A DNA stretch of 64,000 nucleotides from Clarkia xantiana subsp. parviflora (lineage: Eukaryota > Streptophyta > Magnoliopsida > Myrtales > Onagraceae), in assembly GCA_036873135.1 (NCBI GenBank), contig JAPTYO010000008.1:44682441-44746440 (forward strand), read 5' to 3'. The position numbers and the translations under genes are program-made. Shown here in pieces: positions 46,837 to 58,755 of the stretch (position 1 is its first letter; every line of letters begins with the position of its first letter). The notes under the pieces are model-generated. The model made no database searches. It was not told the origin of the DNA and saw only the letters and a program-made list of their open reading frames with translations.

Positions 46837-48069
46837 GTTTCCAGGGGATAAGAAATCCTCTGGTTACTCCATGTAGATCTCTTCCTCCAAGTTCCCGTGA
46901 AGGAATGTTGTCTTAACATCTATTTGGTGCAGCTTGAGATTGAGGCTAGCAACCAATGCCATAATGGCCCAGACAGTGGTGTAACGAAGAGACGGTGAGT
47001 ATGTTTCATCAAAGTCCACTTCGTAGAGATGGGTATAGCCTTTCGCGAAAAGTCGAGCTTTGTACTGATCAACGTTTCCATCAACAGTTAGTTTCAATTT
47101 CAGAACCCACTCTGCCCCGATTGCTCTGCGATTAGCAGGAAAATCAACTAGCGTCCAGACTGAATTGGCTTCCATTGAGGCCATCTCTTCCTCTATTGCT
47201 TTCCTACATTCCTTCGCTTGAGGACCTTCCAAAGCTTGTTTAACCGTGACCGGTTTATCGACCGTAGTCAGGGTGAATAACTCACACTTCTCGATGGGAT
47301 TCTTCTTTGGATAAGTTCTCAGCATTTGACTACGTATAGGCTCGTTATTCCCATCTTGAACTATGCTGCCACTAGGAACAATGCTCCCAATAGGAATCAG
47401 GGCGTTACTTGAACCTTCTCCTACAACCTTTCTTGGACAACCCCTTGGTCTCGGGATTCCATCACCGAGATGAATTATGTGGCCACTTGGACTATGAACC
47501 AAGTTAGTTGTCTCACTCCCACTGTTACCAGCAGGTAGTTGAGGAGTTATAGGATTCCCATCCATCGGTTCAGCAACTGGATTATCAGGTACTACTGGAT
47601 TCGCACCAGCAGCAACAGTGATCTCTGTGGTTGGATTGACTCCACCCACTTGATATACTATGGAAATGTTTACATTCTCATTTACCATTTCATTCACAGT
47701 TTTTGCTCCCCCAAATCTCCCACTCGAAGTAAGTGAGACCTGATTATCCTCGTCCTGTTCAAGTTCTTTTAAGACTTCATCCGTGTTGATATCACCAAGC
47801 TTAGAAAATTCATCCTTAATAAACGTAATATCCCAGGACTCATGTTCGACCACACCACCATTTTCTTGAGCCGCCACAAACATGTATCTCTTAGAGTTTT
47901 CGGAGTATCTTATAAGGATACTTTTCAATCGTCTAGGTCCTAACTTCCCGAACTGACTATCGTTCTGATGCGTGTAAGCTGCGCAACACCAAGGTCGCAG
48001 CCTAGTAAGATCCATCTTTTTACCAGTCCACAATTCATATGGTGTCGTGTCCACTGATTTTGTAGGTAC
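46837..48069 (-). pseudogene. Copia C integrase C-terminus and reverse transcriptase N-terminus
   Basis: An open 396-residue frame (46864-48054). It starts in the integrase tail (TTPYELWTGKKMDLTRLRPW), runs through a Ser/Thr/Asn-rich linker, and enters RT (SVWTLVDFPANRRAIGAEWVLKLKL, QYKARLFAKGYT, VDFDETYSP, LHQIDVKTTFLHGNLEEEIYME). The first RT catalytic Asp (QIDVKT) is kept. It is cut by LARD B right after IYME; the rest is at 38381-38921. Confidence 0.9.
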
Positions 48070-48451
48070 ACAGTTTACTACATGGATATATAGTAGTCAA
48101 CAGTGCATCACCTCAAAAGGAGATCGAAAGTTGAGCTTGCGACATCATAGTTCTTACCATGTCCAGGAGGGTACGATTACGTCGTTCGGCCACACCGTTC
48201 TGTTGTGGCGTATAAGGGATCATCGTTTGACAGAAAATTCTCATTTTATTGCATAACTTATCAAACTCATTCGAGAGGCATTCTCCACCCCTATCAGTGC
48301 ATAACGTTTTCAAATTTCGCTCCAACTAATTCTCTACGAGGTTTTAAGGAATTCAATTGCCTCAGATTTACGAGTAATATATGAGCAAACCCATAACGGG
48401 TAAAGTCATAAATGAAAGTTACGAAGTGGGAGTTGTTGGCATTAGTGTAAA
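48070..48451 (-). pseudogene. Copia C integrase core, tandem copy 1
   Basis: Minus strand encodes NSHFVTF...DFTRYGF, then after frameshifts TDRGGECLSNEFDKLCNKMR and PYTPQQNGVAERRNRTLLDMVRTMM. The Asp of IDD is changed (IYD). The last 18 bases, tgttggcattagtgtaaa, match the start of the copia C LTR rather than integrase. Copy 2 is at 49251. Confidence 0.75.
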
Positions 48452-48452
48452 C

Positions 48453-49244
48453 CAGTGTTTTGAAAACCGGACCGTAACATGAACCGGCTGTTTGGCCGGT
48501 TCGTGGTTCGACTGGCCCAACCCAGTCAGACCTGGTTCATACGGTGGTTTGATAATTAACTGGACAAGGTACTTCATTTGTATTTTAGTTAAGGCAAGAA
48601 GGAAAAACCATCTTGGGAAAAAAAAAAACGAATCCCATTGTGGGCCTAAAGGAAAGAAGCCCACCATCGTGGCTTCCATCTTCCACCCTACTAGACAACA
48701 ACAACATTCATCACCATTCCACCCCAACCAGAAAACCTAGCAATGTCGAATCTGCAACAAAAATTGCAGATGAGGAGGGATTTGCTTGCAGCAAGCTCCA
48801 GTTCCGGTAAAGCCATATAAGACCCAGAAAATTGCCACCTTCAATGAGGATTAGGAAGTAACAGATTTTACTTCTTCTTCCCTTATTCCCTTTTAGAGAT
48901 CTCCAGGTGCAACTTCAGCCTTATACTCCGCCTCCACCCCCGGCAACCTCACACCTTCGGTCGGCGATCAATCCATGAACGACGGCACTAACACATTTAT
49001 GGTAACGGCATTATGATTTCTCTGTTTACTAGCGGCGACAATGTTCTCTGTTTCTCTTTTTTTTTTTTAAGTTTCTCCCGGTTGGACCGATTCCGGTTCT
49101 TCCAGTCCAAACGGGTTTGACCGGATTTTTTCTAGAAAAACCGGGTCTGCTATCTTCACTTTTCTTGGAACCGGGCCGGCTGTACACCCGGTTCGCGGTC
49201 CGTCCCGGTTCGACAGCCGGTCCGGTTTGGTTTTCAAAACACTG
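48453..49244. mobile_element. Non-autonomous hAT-like DNA transposon
   Basis: 792 bp, with terminal inverted repeats cagtgttttgaaaaccggac at the left and cagtgttttgaaaaccaaac at the right (complement), both rich in ccggaccgg words inside. 8-bp target duplication gtgtaaac at 48445-48452 and 49245-49252. An 8-bp duplication and CAGTG ends fit hAT. No transposase frame is present. Confidence 0.8.
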
Positions 49245-49250
49245 GTGTAA

Positions 49251-49609
49251 ACAGTTTACTACATGAATAGCAGTCAACAATGCATTACCCCAAAAGGAGA
49301 TTGAAAGTTGAGCTTGCAACATCATAGTTCTTACCATGTCAAGGAGGGTACGATTACGTCGTTCGGCCACACCGTTCTGTTGTGGCGTATAAGGGATCAT
49401 CATTTGACGGAAAATTCTCATTTCATTGCATAACTTATCAAACTCATTCGAGAGGTATTCTCCACCCTATCAGTGCATAACGTTTTCAAATTTCACTCAA
49501 ACTAATTCTCTACGAGGTTTTAAAGAATTCAATGGCTTCAGATTTATGAGTAATATATGAGTGAACCGATAACGGGTAAAGTCATCAATGAAAGTTACGA
49601 AGTGGGAGC
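49251..49609 (-). pseudogene. Copia C integrase core, tandem copy 2
   Basis: Repeats 48070-48433. It encodes SSHFVTFIDDFTRY with the catalytic IDD intact, and PYTPQQNGVAERRNRTLLDM. It runs at gaagtgggagc directly into the plus-oriented LTR at 49610. Confidence 0.8.
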
Positions 49610-50199
49610 TGTTGGCATTTAGTGTAAATGGGTCGCCGTAATAGGAACCCATTAATATAAGCCCAACATACTAAGCAGAACCGGGGTATGACACATAAAG
49701 GATTTTGGGTCAGGCCAAAATCCCTATGAGCCATGAATGGTCCAAAAACGGCGAGCCCAATTACTTGCTAGGTTTGGTCGAAATAGGTGAACAACCCTTG
49801 GTGGGTTTTGCTCAGCTCCTCTTATAAATAGAAGGTGTTAGGGATTTCGTAGGGTTGGTTATTCTCTCCCTTTAGTTGTCAGAAAAGAAATCCCCTCTCC
49901 CTTAATACACATAGGTTCGGCCAAAGTAGGTGCTGAATTGTGATAAGCAATCACCCCAGATATCCATCCAGCAACCCGATTGAAGTGGCTTTGATGTGGA
50001 GACAATTGCCTGTGGATTGCTCCTTAATCAGAGTTCTCGCAAGACACCATCTAGCAGATCGTGATCTCCCTCGTTACGTTCCTTGGGCTACAAGCTTCAT
50101 AAATCAAACTAGGTTTGTGCACTCTTCCACTACGTAATTCGTTTACAAAGCATGTACATGTATTTATGTTCCGTACTATTTATCCCCTAGAAACCAACA
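49610..50199 (+). mobile_element. Copia C-type LTR in inverted (plus) orientation
   Basis: 590 bp, tgttggcatttagtgtaaat to cctagaaaccaaca. It contains a TATA region 'cttataaatagaagg' (about 49820). It is the same family as 36765-37373 but faces the other way. No primer site follows it; LINE sequence does. Confidence 0.85.
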
Positions 50200-50786
50200 C
50201 TTAGACTATTGTGGTGTCTCCGATTGGGATTTTTTGGACCTCCTTTTACTTGGATTGACTTGAAAAGAGCTGGTGAACTTATCCAAGAGAGACTTGATAG
50301 GTATGTTGCTAATGCTTCATGGAGATTTTTATTTCCAGATGCCAAAGTGACACATCTACCAAGAACTCACTCGGATCATTCCCAAATTTTCTTGACACTA
50401 ATGTTGGCCATGCTAGGGAAGCCAACCGGCCTTTTCGCCTCGAACCTATGTGGTTCGATCACCAATATTTTGATGGATTAGTCTGGGATACCCGGAGAGA
50501 AGCTTACCAAAACTCTTTTATTGCCTCCCAAGCTCTCCCGGGTAAAGCCACAATTTGGAATAAAATTACTTTTAGTAACATTTTTTTTTACCAAAAACGT
50601 AGAACATTGACTAGATTAATAGGTATCTAAAACAGCTTGGCCAATGGCCCGAATTATTACCTCACTAACCTCGATGCTTCGTTGCGCAATCATTATGGGT
50701 CCATCCTTAGGAGTGAGGAAAAGTTATGGGCTATTAAGTCTAGAATTAAGTGGATCAGATATGGTGTTGGACTTAGGGGATATAAC
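50200..50786 (+). pseudogene. LINE (L1-type) endonuclease fragment
   Basis: Frame 50209-50481 reads LGFFGPPFTWID, ELIQERLDRYVANASWRFLFP and VTHLPRTHSDHSQIFL, the C-terminal part of the APE-like endonuclease of plant LINE ORF2, with the conserved SDH. A frameshift near 50400 continues as RPFRLEPMWFDH. LTR elements cut it at both ends. Confidence 0.85.
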
Positions 50787-50936
50787 TGTTGGCATTTGGA
50801 GATTGAGCCGCCGTAATTAGGAGCCCATTAAATAAGAGTATGGTACCTAAGGAAATTGGGTAATGTCACATTAGGGATTTTGGGTTAGGCCTAAAATCCC
50901 AATTGACATGAGAGGCCCAATATTGGGCCTCCCACA
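50787..50936 (+). mobile_element. Copia F 5' LTR, left part
   Basis: Starts tgttggcatttggag and includes gtcacattaggg, as in the other copia LTRs in plus orientation. It stops at copia E, whose target duplication ccaca it carries (50932-50936). It resumes at 57852. Confidence 0.8.
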
Positions 50937-51497
50937 TGTTGGATTACGAGGACGTAATACTACGGAATGCTAAACGTGTACTAGCAAGATATCTAATCTA
51001 CGCAGCAGAATTAGTACACATACCTTTTAGCTTTCCTACCCAAGAACGATGTGGAGGAACTTCTGATCCTCCGGTCGGAACCACGTGCAAGTTCTTCGTC
51101 AGAAGAAGTCCTACGCGATGTAGCTCCACAACAAGACCTCTGATCGATTCTTCAACAGAGATGGAACCTCAGACTTAATGTTGATGGTGCCGAAATTTAG
51201 ACTAGGGTGACAATTTTTCTCAATGGAGATCCTTGTTCTTAATTGTGTGTTTAAACCCTTAGGAGTCACCCCTATATATAGTATTGGGTGGAGTTGCCAA
51301 AAGGAAACTCCACCCTATGTGGTACTAGGGTTTCGGCTGAACCATGTAAAATGGGGGGATGCCCATTTTGGGCCACCCTTGTCAATTACTAATTGGATTT
51401 GGCCCAATTAGCCCAGAGTGACAATTACCTAATTAACATAGGTAATTCCCTTAATTAACGGGCTCCTATTACGGCGCCACGTCACCATATGCTAACA

Positions 51498-52261
51498 GCT
51501 CCCACTCGACAGAATGGGAGGGTGCTCGTTAATCTATACGATTACGCAATGGTATCAACATCTCAGTCTTTAGTCTTCGTCTCCGTCTCCGAATAGTTCA
51601 TACGAGGCTTGCCGTGCGACCGGTGGATACGACGGGCATCGTGCTACTCATCTGTTAGGAGTATTGTAGCGCCCGCAGAACGTTGATTCCCTTTCATGAA
51701 CCAAACCTGTTTGAAATAAAACTATGTACCGCACTGTATCCTTGGTAAACTGTTAATTCTCCAATTGCCCAGTTTTCCACAAAGGAATAATTCTCCAGGG
51801 CATCCGTACGAGTGTTCACAACCTTCAACTAATATCCGATTGGTGGCCAACTAGTGAACACGAGATTCGGTGAATTAAAGGTGAACTTGACCATCCCCAT
51901 CGCTTATACCCTTAGTCTGACTCAACCGGTTTCCAAGACGTGGTCACTTGGCTGTTTTCTTTGGCACTACGCTCATACGCCGGGAAGCGAGCATTGAGCC
52001 AGACCTTAGGTATAAGTTCTGAGTCCGTGAGGATACTTTGGATGCCTCTTCATAAGACATCCGGGATCAATCACACGCTCAAGGTGAAGAAGTATGCGCC
52101 CTTTGAATCACAAGGATTCTAGCTAGCACAACCGAGCATGACCCCGATGTCGTATATGGCACGCGCAGTATGAAGCACACGTCGATAGCACACCTGGTAA
52201 AGCCAGGGATGGGATATGTCAATAATGCTATCGCAGAATCTCTCATCTGGCCTTGAATGTG
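51498..52261 (-). mobile_element. Copia E 3' non-coding region
   Basis: The same conserved block as 14949-16076 but shorter, because a deletion joins it directly to RT sequence at about 52262. Confidence 0.7.
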
Positions 52262-52624
52262 ATATCATTGCCGAGACGATTGTTTAAGGCCGTATATAGA
52301 TCTTTGGAGTTTGCAAACTTTATGTTCTTTGCCAGGACTAATGAAACCCTCCAGCTGCTCCATGTAGATTTCTTCATCCAGGTTTCCATGGAGGAATGCG
52401 GTCTTAACATCCATTTGATGTAGCTCTAGGTCAAGACCAACTAGGGCAAATACGGCCCTTACTGTGGTGTAACGCACAGTTGGTGAGTATGTTTCATCAA
52501 ATTCCACTCCATGGATTTCGGTATATCCTTTCGCAATTATTCGAGTTTTGCACCACTCGAAATTTCCACCCGAAGTGAATTTTAAGATTTCACTTTCTAG
52601 CTCTGTGGTTAACAGATAAATCAA
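52262..52624 (-). pseudogene. Copia E reverse transcriptase fragment
   Basis: Includes VEFDETYSPTVRYTTVRAVFAL, LHQMDVKTAFLHGNLDEEIYME and SIYGLKQSSRQ. The first catalytic Asp is kept, but the YVDD region and RNase H are deleted. Confidence 0.85.
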
Positions 52625-55600
52625 CTAAAGACTAAAACCGAATTAGTTCTTATTTAGGCAATTTCATCCTCCATTGTTTTCCTCCATTCCATCGGTTTGA
52701 GGTCCTTCCTTTGCTTGCTGAATCGTCACTGGTTCAAGAACAAACACCAAGATGTGTAACACATCTTATTTGATGGGACACTTCTCGAGAGAAGTTCGTT
52801 GCCTTTGACTATGTCTAGGCACGTTAATCCCATGTTTTAGTCTGATTGTTACTCCCACTCGGAATAATGCTTCTTATCGGGGCATTACTCCCACTGGAAA
52901 CAATGGTGGTGGTTGAACTTACTTGGAATAACCTCTCGGTCTCGGGATTCTACCTCCAAGATGTATTCTTCGATCACTAGGATCTGGAAGCGAGTTGGTT
53001 GTTCCACTCCCACTAGGAAAAATGGGTAGTTGAAATAGTTCATTATCATGATTATCAGGTCCGACTTGATTCGCATTTTAAAACTTAGTGAAGATTATGT
53101 GCGAGGGGGAGTGAGCCCTCTCACTGGATTTATTATGAAGACGTTTCCATCATCATTTACCAAATCAATCACTTATGCTATATCAATTCTCCCACTCGAA
53201 GTAAGTGGGACCTGAGAATCTCCATCAACCATCTGTTAACTCAATCAGTACTAGCTTGTTTCGTTCTGCAAAGCGTTGGAAATTCATCCTCAAACCTTTA
53301 TAATGTGTCATGTTTATCCACGAAACCATTGTTTCAAGCTAATTTTAAAACTCATATTCTCCGAGAGTAGTGCGTACTCTTAATAAATACTTGTTTTAAT
53401 GCGCAAATTAATGCGTCTTTGTGATAAGGTTTTACCCGAATCATTCATTAGCTTTTATGGTAACGTGTTAACCGATTTTGTCAGAACATAGTATTTTACA
53501 TTAATGTGAGTTAAATTAATCTCATCCCGCAGGAACAATTAATGTGCAACTCTAACATTATGTAATTATGAACTATGTTTCTTGAAGTGTTTAATGAATG
53601 ATTTTAGCCAAACTCTTCGTTCAAGTCTAATGGTAGGAGAGTCATTTTACCGACTACTTCTTTTCGTTCTGTTTGTTTAACTCATCCATAGACTTATCCA
53701 TCTTATGGACTATGCATTTAAGAACTCGCTTTAATGCCATAGTTGATGTTCTTATTAGATTACAGTAGCCTTGAAGCACACTTTTAAACTAAATAGTTAT
53801 CAATGAGTTATACCCAAAGGATTACAAACGAAAAATTCAGCATTCACAAAAATACTTCATCATTAAATTCGTACTTTTAAAACGATGTGTCCCGTCTCTC
53901 GAGGTGACATGCGCCATGCGCATTATACCAGGTCTAAACCGTGGTTTTGAAATCGTTTTAATTTCCGAATTTAAAATTAAATCGGTTTTAACATGCATAT
54001 TATTTTGGGATACAAATGTTTAATGGAGTACTTAACAAATAAGGATGAGGTAAGTCGGTTTGCCTTTTAGAACTATGCAATCGATGAATTTATTCAGTTC
54101 AGTTTTACCACTGAGATGACAGAGTATGTAAAATGTTTCGATTTTGTTCGACCACTTTTACTTGGCCGAAATTTTGGTTCTAACCCGTGGGTTTGAAATT
54201 TCGTTTCGGATCGTTCCATTTGACCGGAACGTTAAATTGATAAGTAAATTGTTTCTCGGAATAATCCCAAGATTTGAATCGTGCAACAATTACTTTAATC
54301 AATAATACCGAATTTCAAAATAACCAAAATTTAGTAATTCAGACGAACAACGAACGATAAATGACAATGGTAGGATTCTTGATCTGAAGGTCATATATTT
54401 GATCCATGTTTACCGCATAGATAGTCGAGAACTTTAAGTCATGTTGAACATCACATATGATTAAATTCACTAGTGAATCACATCAAATGATTTGTGTTCA
54501 AGTAAAACGTTTACGACATTACATACATGACATACGAGGCATGTTTGAGACGCACTTTATCAACGGGGTTTAACCCACCGGATAATCGTTTAAAACCTTT
54601 TACGGTCAAGTTCCCTCCATGATATATGGATCACAATTGACTTCATTCGATCTATTGTGGTGAGCTGAGAAGGTTGTCGCTTCACTGCCTTGGTTACCGT
54701 ACTTGACTTTAACTCAAGGTTATTGAATCTTGTCAATGTAAGGCAACCATATACGTCTTTTCATGTTGACCCTTTTATTGCGAAGGTCTCGAGTGGCAAT
54801 TACACCAGCATCCATGAAAGGAAAAAAATACCATCACATTGAACTGAAACATTTCTAGCTTTAACATCCTTGCTTCTACCGAGGCAAATGCAAAGGGATA
54901 CGAAGCTTTGACATTGTTTGGTTGCAATTTGAAGTCTTCTTCAACCCCTTTTATTCAAGGTTGAATTTATCACCACATACGCATTTAGATCATCAAAGAA
55001 TCTACTTCAATATTTAGGAAACAAACTATCACGTTCATTTCTCATTGTCAAAATCATACGAACTACCATATTCATTCGTAATTGTCCTTTCTGCTTTTCG
55101 GAATCGTAGCAGAGAGGAGTCCTATACATATTCCTTACGTTCATCATAATTTATACCATCAAGATTGCAAGGTTCTTAGAAGCGTACCGACTTAGCCATG
55201 AAAACTAGTACATTGATAATTATGCAAATTCAAGAAGACAACGACATTTTGACAGAATTGCAAACATCGGATTATCTATTATGATGGAACACGACGAATA
55301 GTGATTCTTCAGTCACTAGACCAAACGAACCTTCAGTAAACCGAGGAATGAGGTGTCGTGAAAGAATTCACAATATTGTCGTTTTCAATCTAATAGACCA
55401 GTCTTTTGAAAACGGTTATTCTTTTGCAAATTACCGGAACGACAATTTTCAAATAAGCATACCCGATCTTGGCTTTCCCAAGGCCTTTATGATTTTGTAA
55501 AATTATCCGATAATTTACGCATGCATATTTATAATTATATTACATCTAGCAAATCATCATACCATGGCATAAATATCGAACACAACATGCTTACGCGTCA

Positions 55601-57262
55601 CGCGTCTAATGTTCCTAACATATATAATTCTACGTAAAGTAAATTATCACATGCGTTCTATCGTGAACATCCTAGCATACGCGTCAAAACACGCAACATC
55701 CGCACACATCATGCATAATTGGCGACTGGAATTTTCGGTTTCATAAAACGTTTTGAAAGTATTAGGGGTTGTTTTGCAATTCACGCTTACAATCAATCAT
55801 GCGAATTTCTAGACATGGATTCTATGCACTTTCAATCAGCATAGCCTGTCTATCCTATTGCGCAAACCATATGTTTAAATCCCAGAGCTCAATGCTCGCA
55901 ATATAATATCCAGCTAGCTTGACTAAGTCAAGACGACAATTCTAATTATATTAAAATATATGATGCAGAAAGTAAACAATTGCAAATCAGCCCACTAATT
56001 TAGTCCAGTCCCAAAAACATGCAAGTCCGAGATCCATCCCAATAATCGAAACCGGGCATTAGGGTTTTTATTGAAAACGTGTATTAAAACACAAACACTA
56101 GGAGCACTGTTTAGGTTAATTTTAAAGTTCGAAAACATTTTGGATTTCAAATTTGACATCCTATTTTATTGAACAATTTAAAAATTTCCGAAAATTTTAA
56201 AATGGTTCGATCCAAATTTTAAAATTCGGTTCAATTCGGTCTGATTTTAAAAATTCCGGTTTGGTCCGAAACGGTTCAATAAAATAAGATAGTGGTTCGG
56301 TTTATCACTCAAAATCGGTTAGGTTAGGTTTAATTTAGTTACTATGGTCCGACCCGACCCGACTAGGTCGACCCGATTAAGAAAACCCGGATTGGTTTTA
56401 TTCGTTCCGGTTTAGCAATTGGACCGGCCCATAAACCCTAGGGTTCGGCCAAAATATGTCTTGTGGGCTAAGTAAGGTTTTAAAGTCCACTAAAAACTTA
56501 ACTTAGCCACCAAGAAATATTAATTATTTAAAATAATTTCCAATATTGCTAATATATACATATAATTCGGCTAAAACATATATATATATATAAATATTGT
56601 CAGGATTTTATCACTAAGATGTAAATCAATTAACAATATATATATATTTATATATATATAAAATTCGGCCAAATCATTATATATATATAAATACTGTCAA
56701 AAATATATTTAGGGATAAAATATATAGACAATATATCTTCTTAATCTTTTTAAGTAACTAAATCCTATCAATATATCTTTATCCCTATCTTTTAGCTATA
56801 TATATTGATAGTTAATATCTTTTACAATATTATATAATAAACCTATCCGTATTTTCCAATTTATAGATATATAGTTACCTATTAATAAAATTTAAAAATG
56901 GCAACATATATATTAAAATATTTGTGCCGAAATTTTAATGATTTGGCCCAAACATGCATAATTGGAAAAGTTGTCAAATTTTAAGATCAAACCCTAACTT
57001 GATCATGAATCCTAAAGGTGTTCTTGATAAAACTCATGGTGTTCTTGAAGATCATGAACATAAAATTTATATTTAAACCCAAATTTTCGGCTATGATCCA
57101 TAAGAACATGTAAAACTTGAAAATTTAAAGTTTTTAAAGATCAAACACATAGAAATAGCTAAAAAATTCGGATTTCTTCATGGTGTTCATATACTTGAAA
57201 ATTTCGGATTTTCATAACATCAAGAACATCAACTTATCAAAAATTTAAGAACTCCTAACTCA
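52625..57262 (-). mobile_element. Copia E decayed interior and leader
   Basis: 52640-53900 parallels the integrase-RT linker of the 14374 element. 54000-55190 has no match noticed elsewhere in the window and no gene. 55195-57262 is colinear with the leader 20110-22151. No gag frame was found. Confidence 0.6.
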
Positions 57263-57275
57263 GGCTCTGATACCA
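57263..57275 (-). other. Copia E primer binding site
   Basis: Minus strand tggtatcagagcc, one base from the LTR at 57277. Confidence 0.85.
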
Positions 57276-57851
57276 CTGTTGGATTACGGGGACGTAATAC
57301 TACGGAATGCTAAACGTGTACTAGCAAGATATCTAATCTACGCAGCGGAATTAGTACACATACCTTTTAGCTTTCCCGCCCCAGAACGATGTGGAGGGAG
57401 TTCTGATCCTCCGGTCGGAACCACGTGCAAGTTCTTCGTCAGAGGAAGTCCCACGCGATATAGCTCCACAACAAGACATCTAATCGATTCTTCGACGGAG
57501 ATAGAACCTCGGACTTGATGTTGATGGTGCCGAAATTTAGACTAGGGTGACAAGTTTTCTCAATGGAGATCCTTGTTCTTAATTGTGTGTTTAAACCCTT
57601 AGGAGTCACCCCTATATATAGTATTGGGTGGAGTTGCCAAAAGTCAACTCCACCCTATGTGGTACTAGGGTTTCGGTCGAACTATGTAAAATGGGGGGGG
57701 GGGGGGGGGGGGATGCCCATTTTGGGCCTCCCTTGTCAATTACTAATTGGATTTGGCCCAATTAGCCCAGATTGACAATTACCTAATTAACTTAGTTAAT
57801 TACCTTAATTAACAGGCTCCTATTACGGCGCCACGTCACCATATGCTAACA

Positions 57852-58272
57852 CCACACTCTTAGGCCGGCCGAAATATCTAGGAGGGCAAAGTGGACTTTT
57901 GTCCACTTTGCTCCTCTTATAAATATGGAGGGTTAGAGATTTATTATAAGCTAATTTCTTCTTACTTTGTGATGAGATAAAAAGAAACCTATTTCGGCCG
58001 AACCACTTGTGAGCCAAGGAGGTGCCAAATTATGTTAAGCAATTTACTCCGGTGATCTATCCCCGCTAAAGAATCGACAGAGGCTTTTCTGTTGAGACCA
58101 ATCAACGTAGGGCTTCCTTAAACAGAACCTTCTGGCGGATCGATAACTCCCATCGGTGATCTTGGGACTACGAAAAGCGTTGTAGGTATGTGCACCATAT
58201 TCCGCTGCGTAATTAGTTACCTTGCACGTATCTTGTATTGTTTCCGTAGTATTTATCCCCTATAATCTAATA
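57852..58272 (+). mobile_element. Copia F 5' LTR, right part
   Basis: Continues 50787-50936 after the copia E insertion. Contains 'cttataaatatggag' and ends 'cctataatctaata'. A ttcggccgaa palindrome is at 57993-58002. The terminal base pair is mutated (TA instead of CA). Confidence 0.78.
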
Positions 58273-58273
58273 G

Positions 58274-58285
58274 TGGTATCCGAGC
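58274..58285 (+). other. Copia F primer binding site, one change
   Basis: tggtatccgagc, differing at one base from tggtatcagagc. Confidence 0.75.
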
Positions 58286-58755
58286 GAGGTTGGGAGTTCA
58301 TGATTTTGATAAAATTGGTGTTATTGAATTTACAAATAGTCGGCTGAAACTTTTAAAATTGAAGTTTTCGATTTTTAAATTGTGGTGGCTGAAAATTTCA
58401 TGATATTCATAATAAAATTTGATGTTCATGATCTTCAAGAAAAATGTGACTTTTATCAAAATTAAACATTTGATTCTTGATCTTAGTAAGTTTTGATATT
58501 AAAAATTGACCACTAGCCCTAATTAGAGGTTTCGGTCGAACCACTTTAGGTGTGCAAGGTGTCATTTTTAATTTCTTAGTCCACAAGTAAACCTAAAAAG
58601 ACCGAAGTTTTCAACAAAATTTTAGAATAAATTTCGGCCGGAAATTATGCCTTGTGGATTAGGTCACAATAAGGGCTAGATTCACATGATAATTGTGGAT
58701 AAAAACTTATCAATATATTTTAACACAATATTAAGAATATAGATAATATTGTCAA

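Larger units (their letters stand above)
36765..50199 (-). mobile_element. Copia element C, rearranged, with nested LARD B and hAT-like element
   Basis: Parts in plus order: minus-oriented LTR (36765-37373), 3' non-coding region (37374-38380), RT fragment (38381-38921), LARD B, RT start plus integrase (46837-48069), duplicated integrase segments around a hAT-like insertion (48070-49609), and a plus-oriented LTR (49610-50199). The two LTRs face opposite ways, so this is not a normal insertion. RNase H, gag and protease are absent. Confidence 0.75.
50937..57851 (-). mobile_element. Copia E: deletion derivative with both LTRs
   Basis: 6,915 bp, LTRs 50937-51497 (561 bp) and 57277-57851 (575 bp), primer site 57263-57275, target duplication ccaca on both sides. 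The interior keeps the 3' non-coding block, a short RT piece, linker and leader. RNase H, integrase, protease and gag are missing or unrecognisable. The LTRs are very similar apart from a G-run of 6 versus 20 (57693-57712). Confidence 0.9.

Noticed and set aside
48446..48452. 8-bp repeat gtgtaaac as part of the copia tandem duplication only
   Set aside because: It exactly flanks inverted CAGTG termini, so it is better read as a hAT target duplication formed at the duplication joint.
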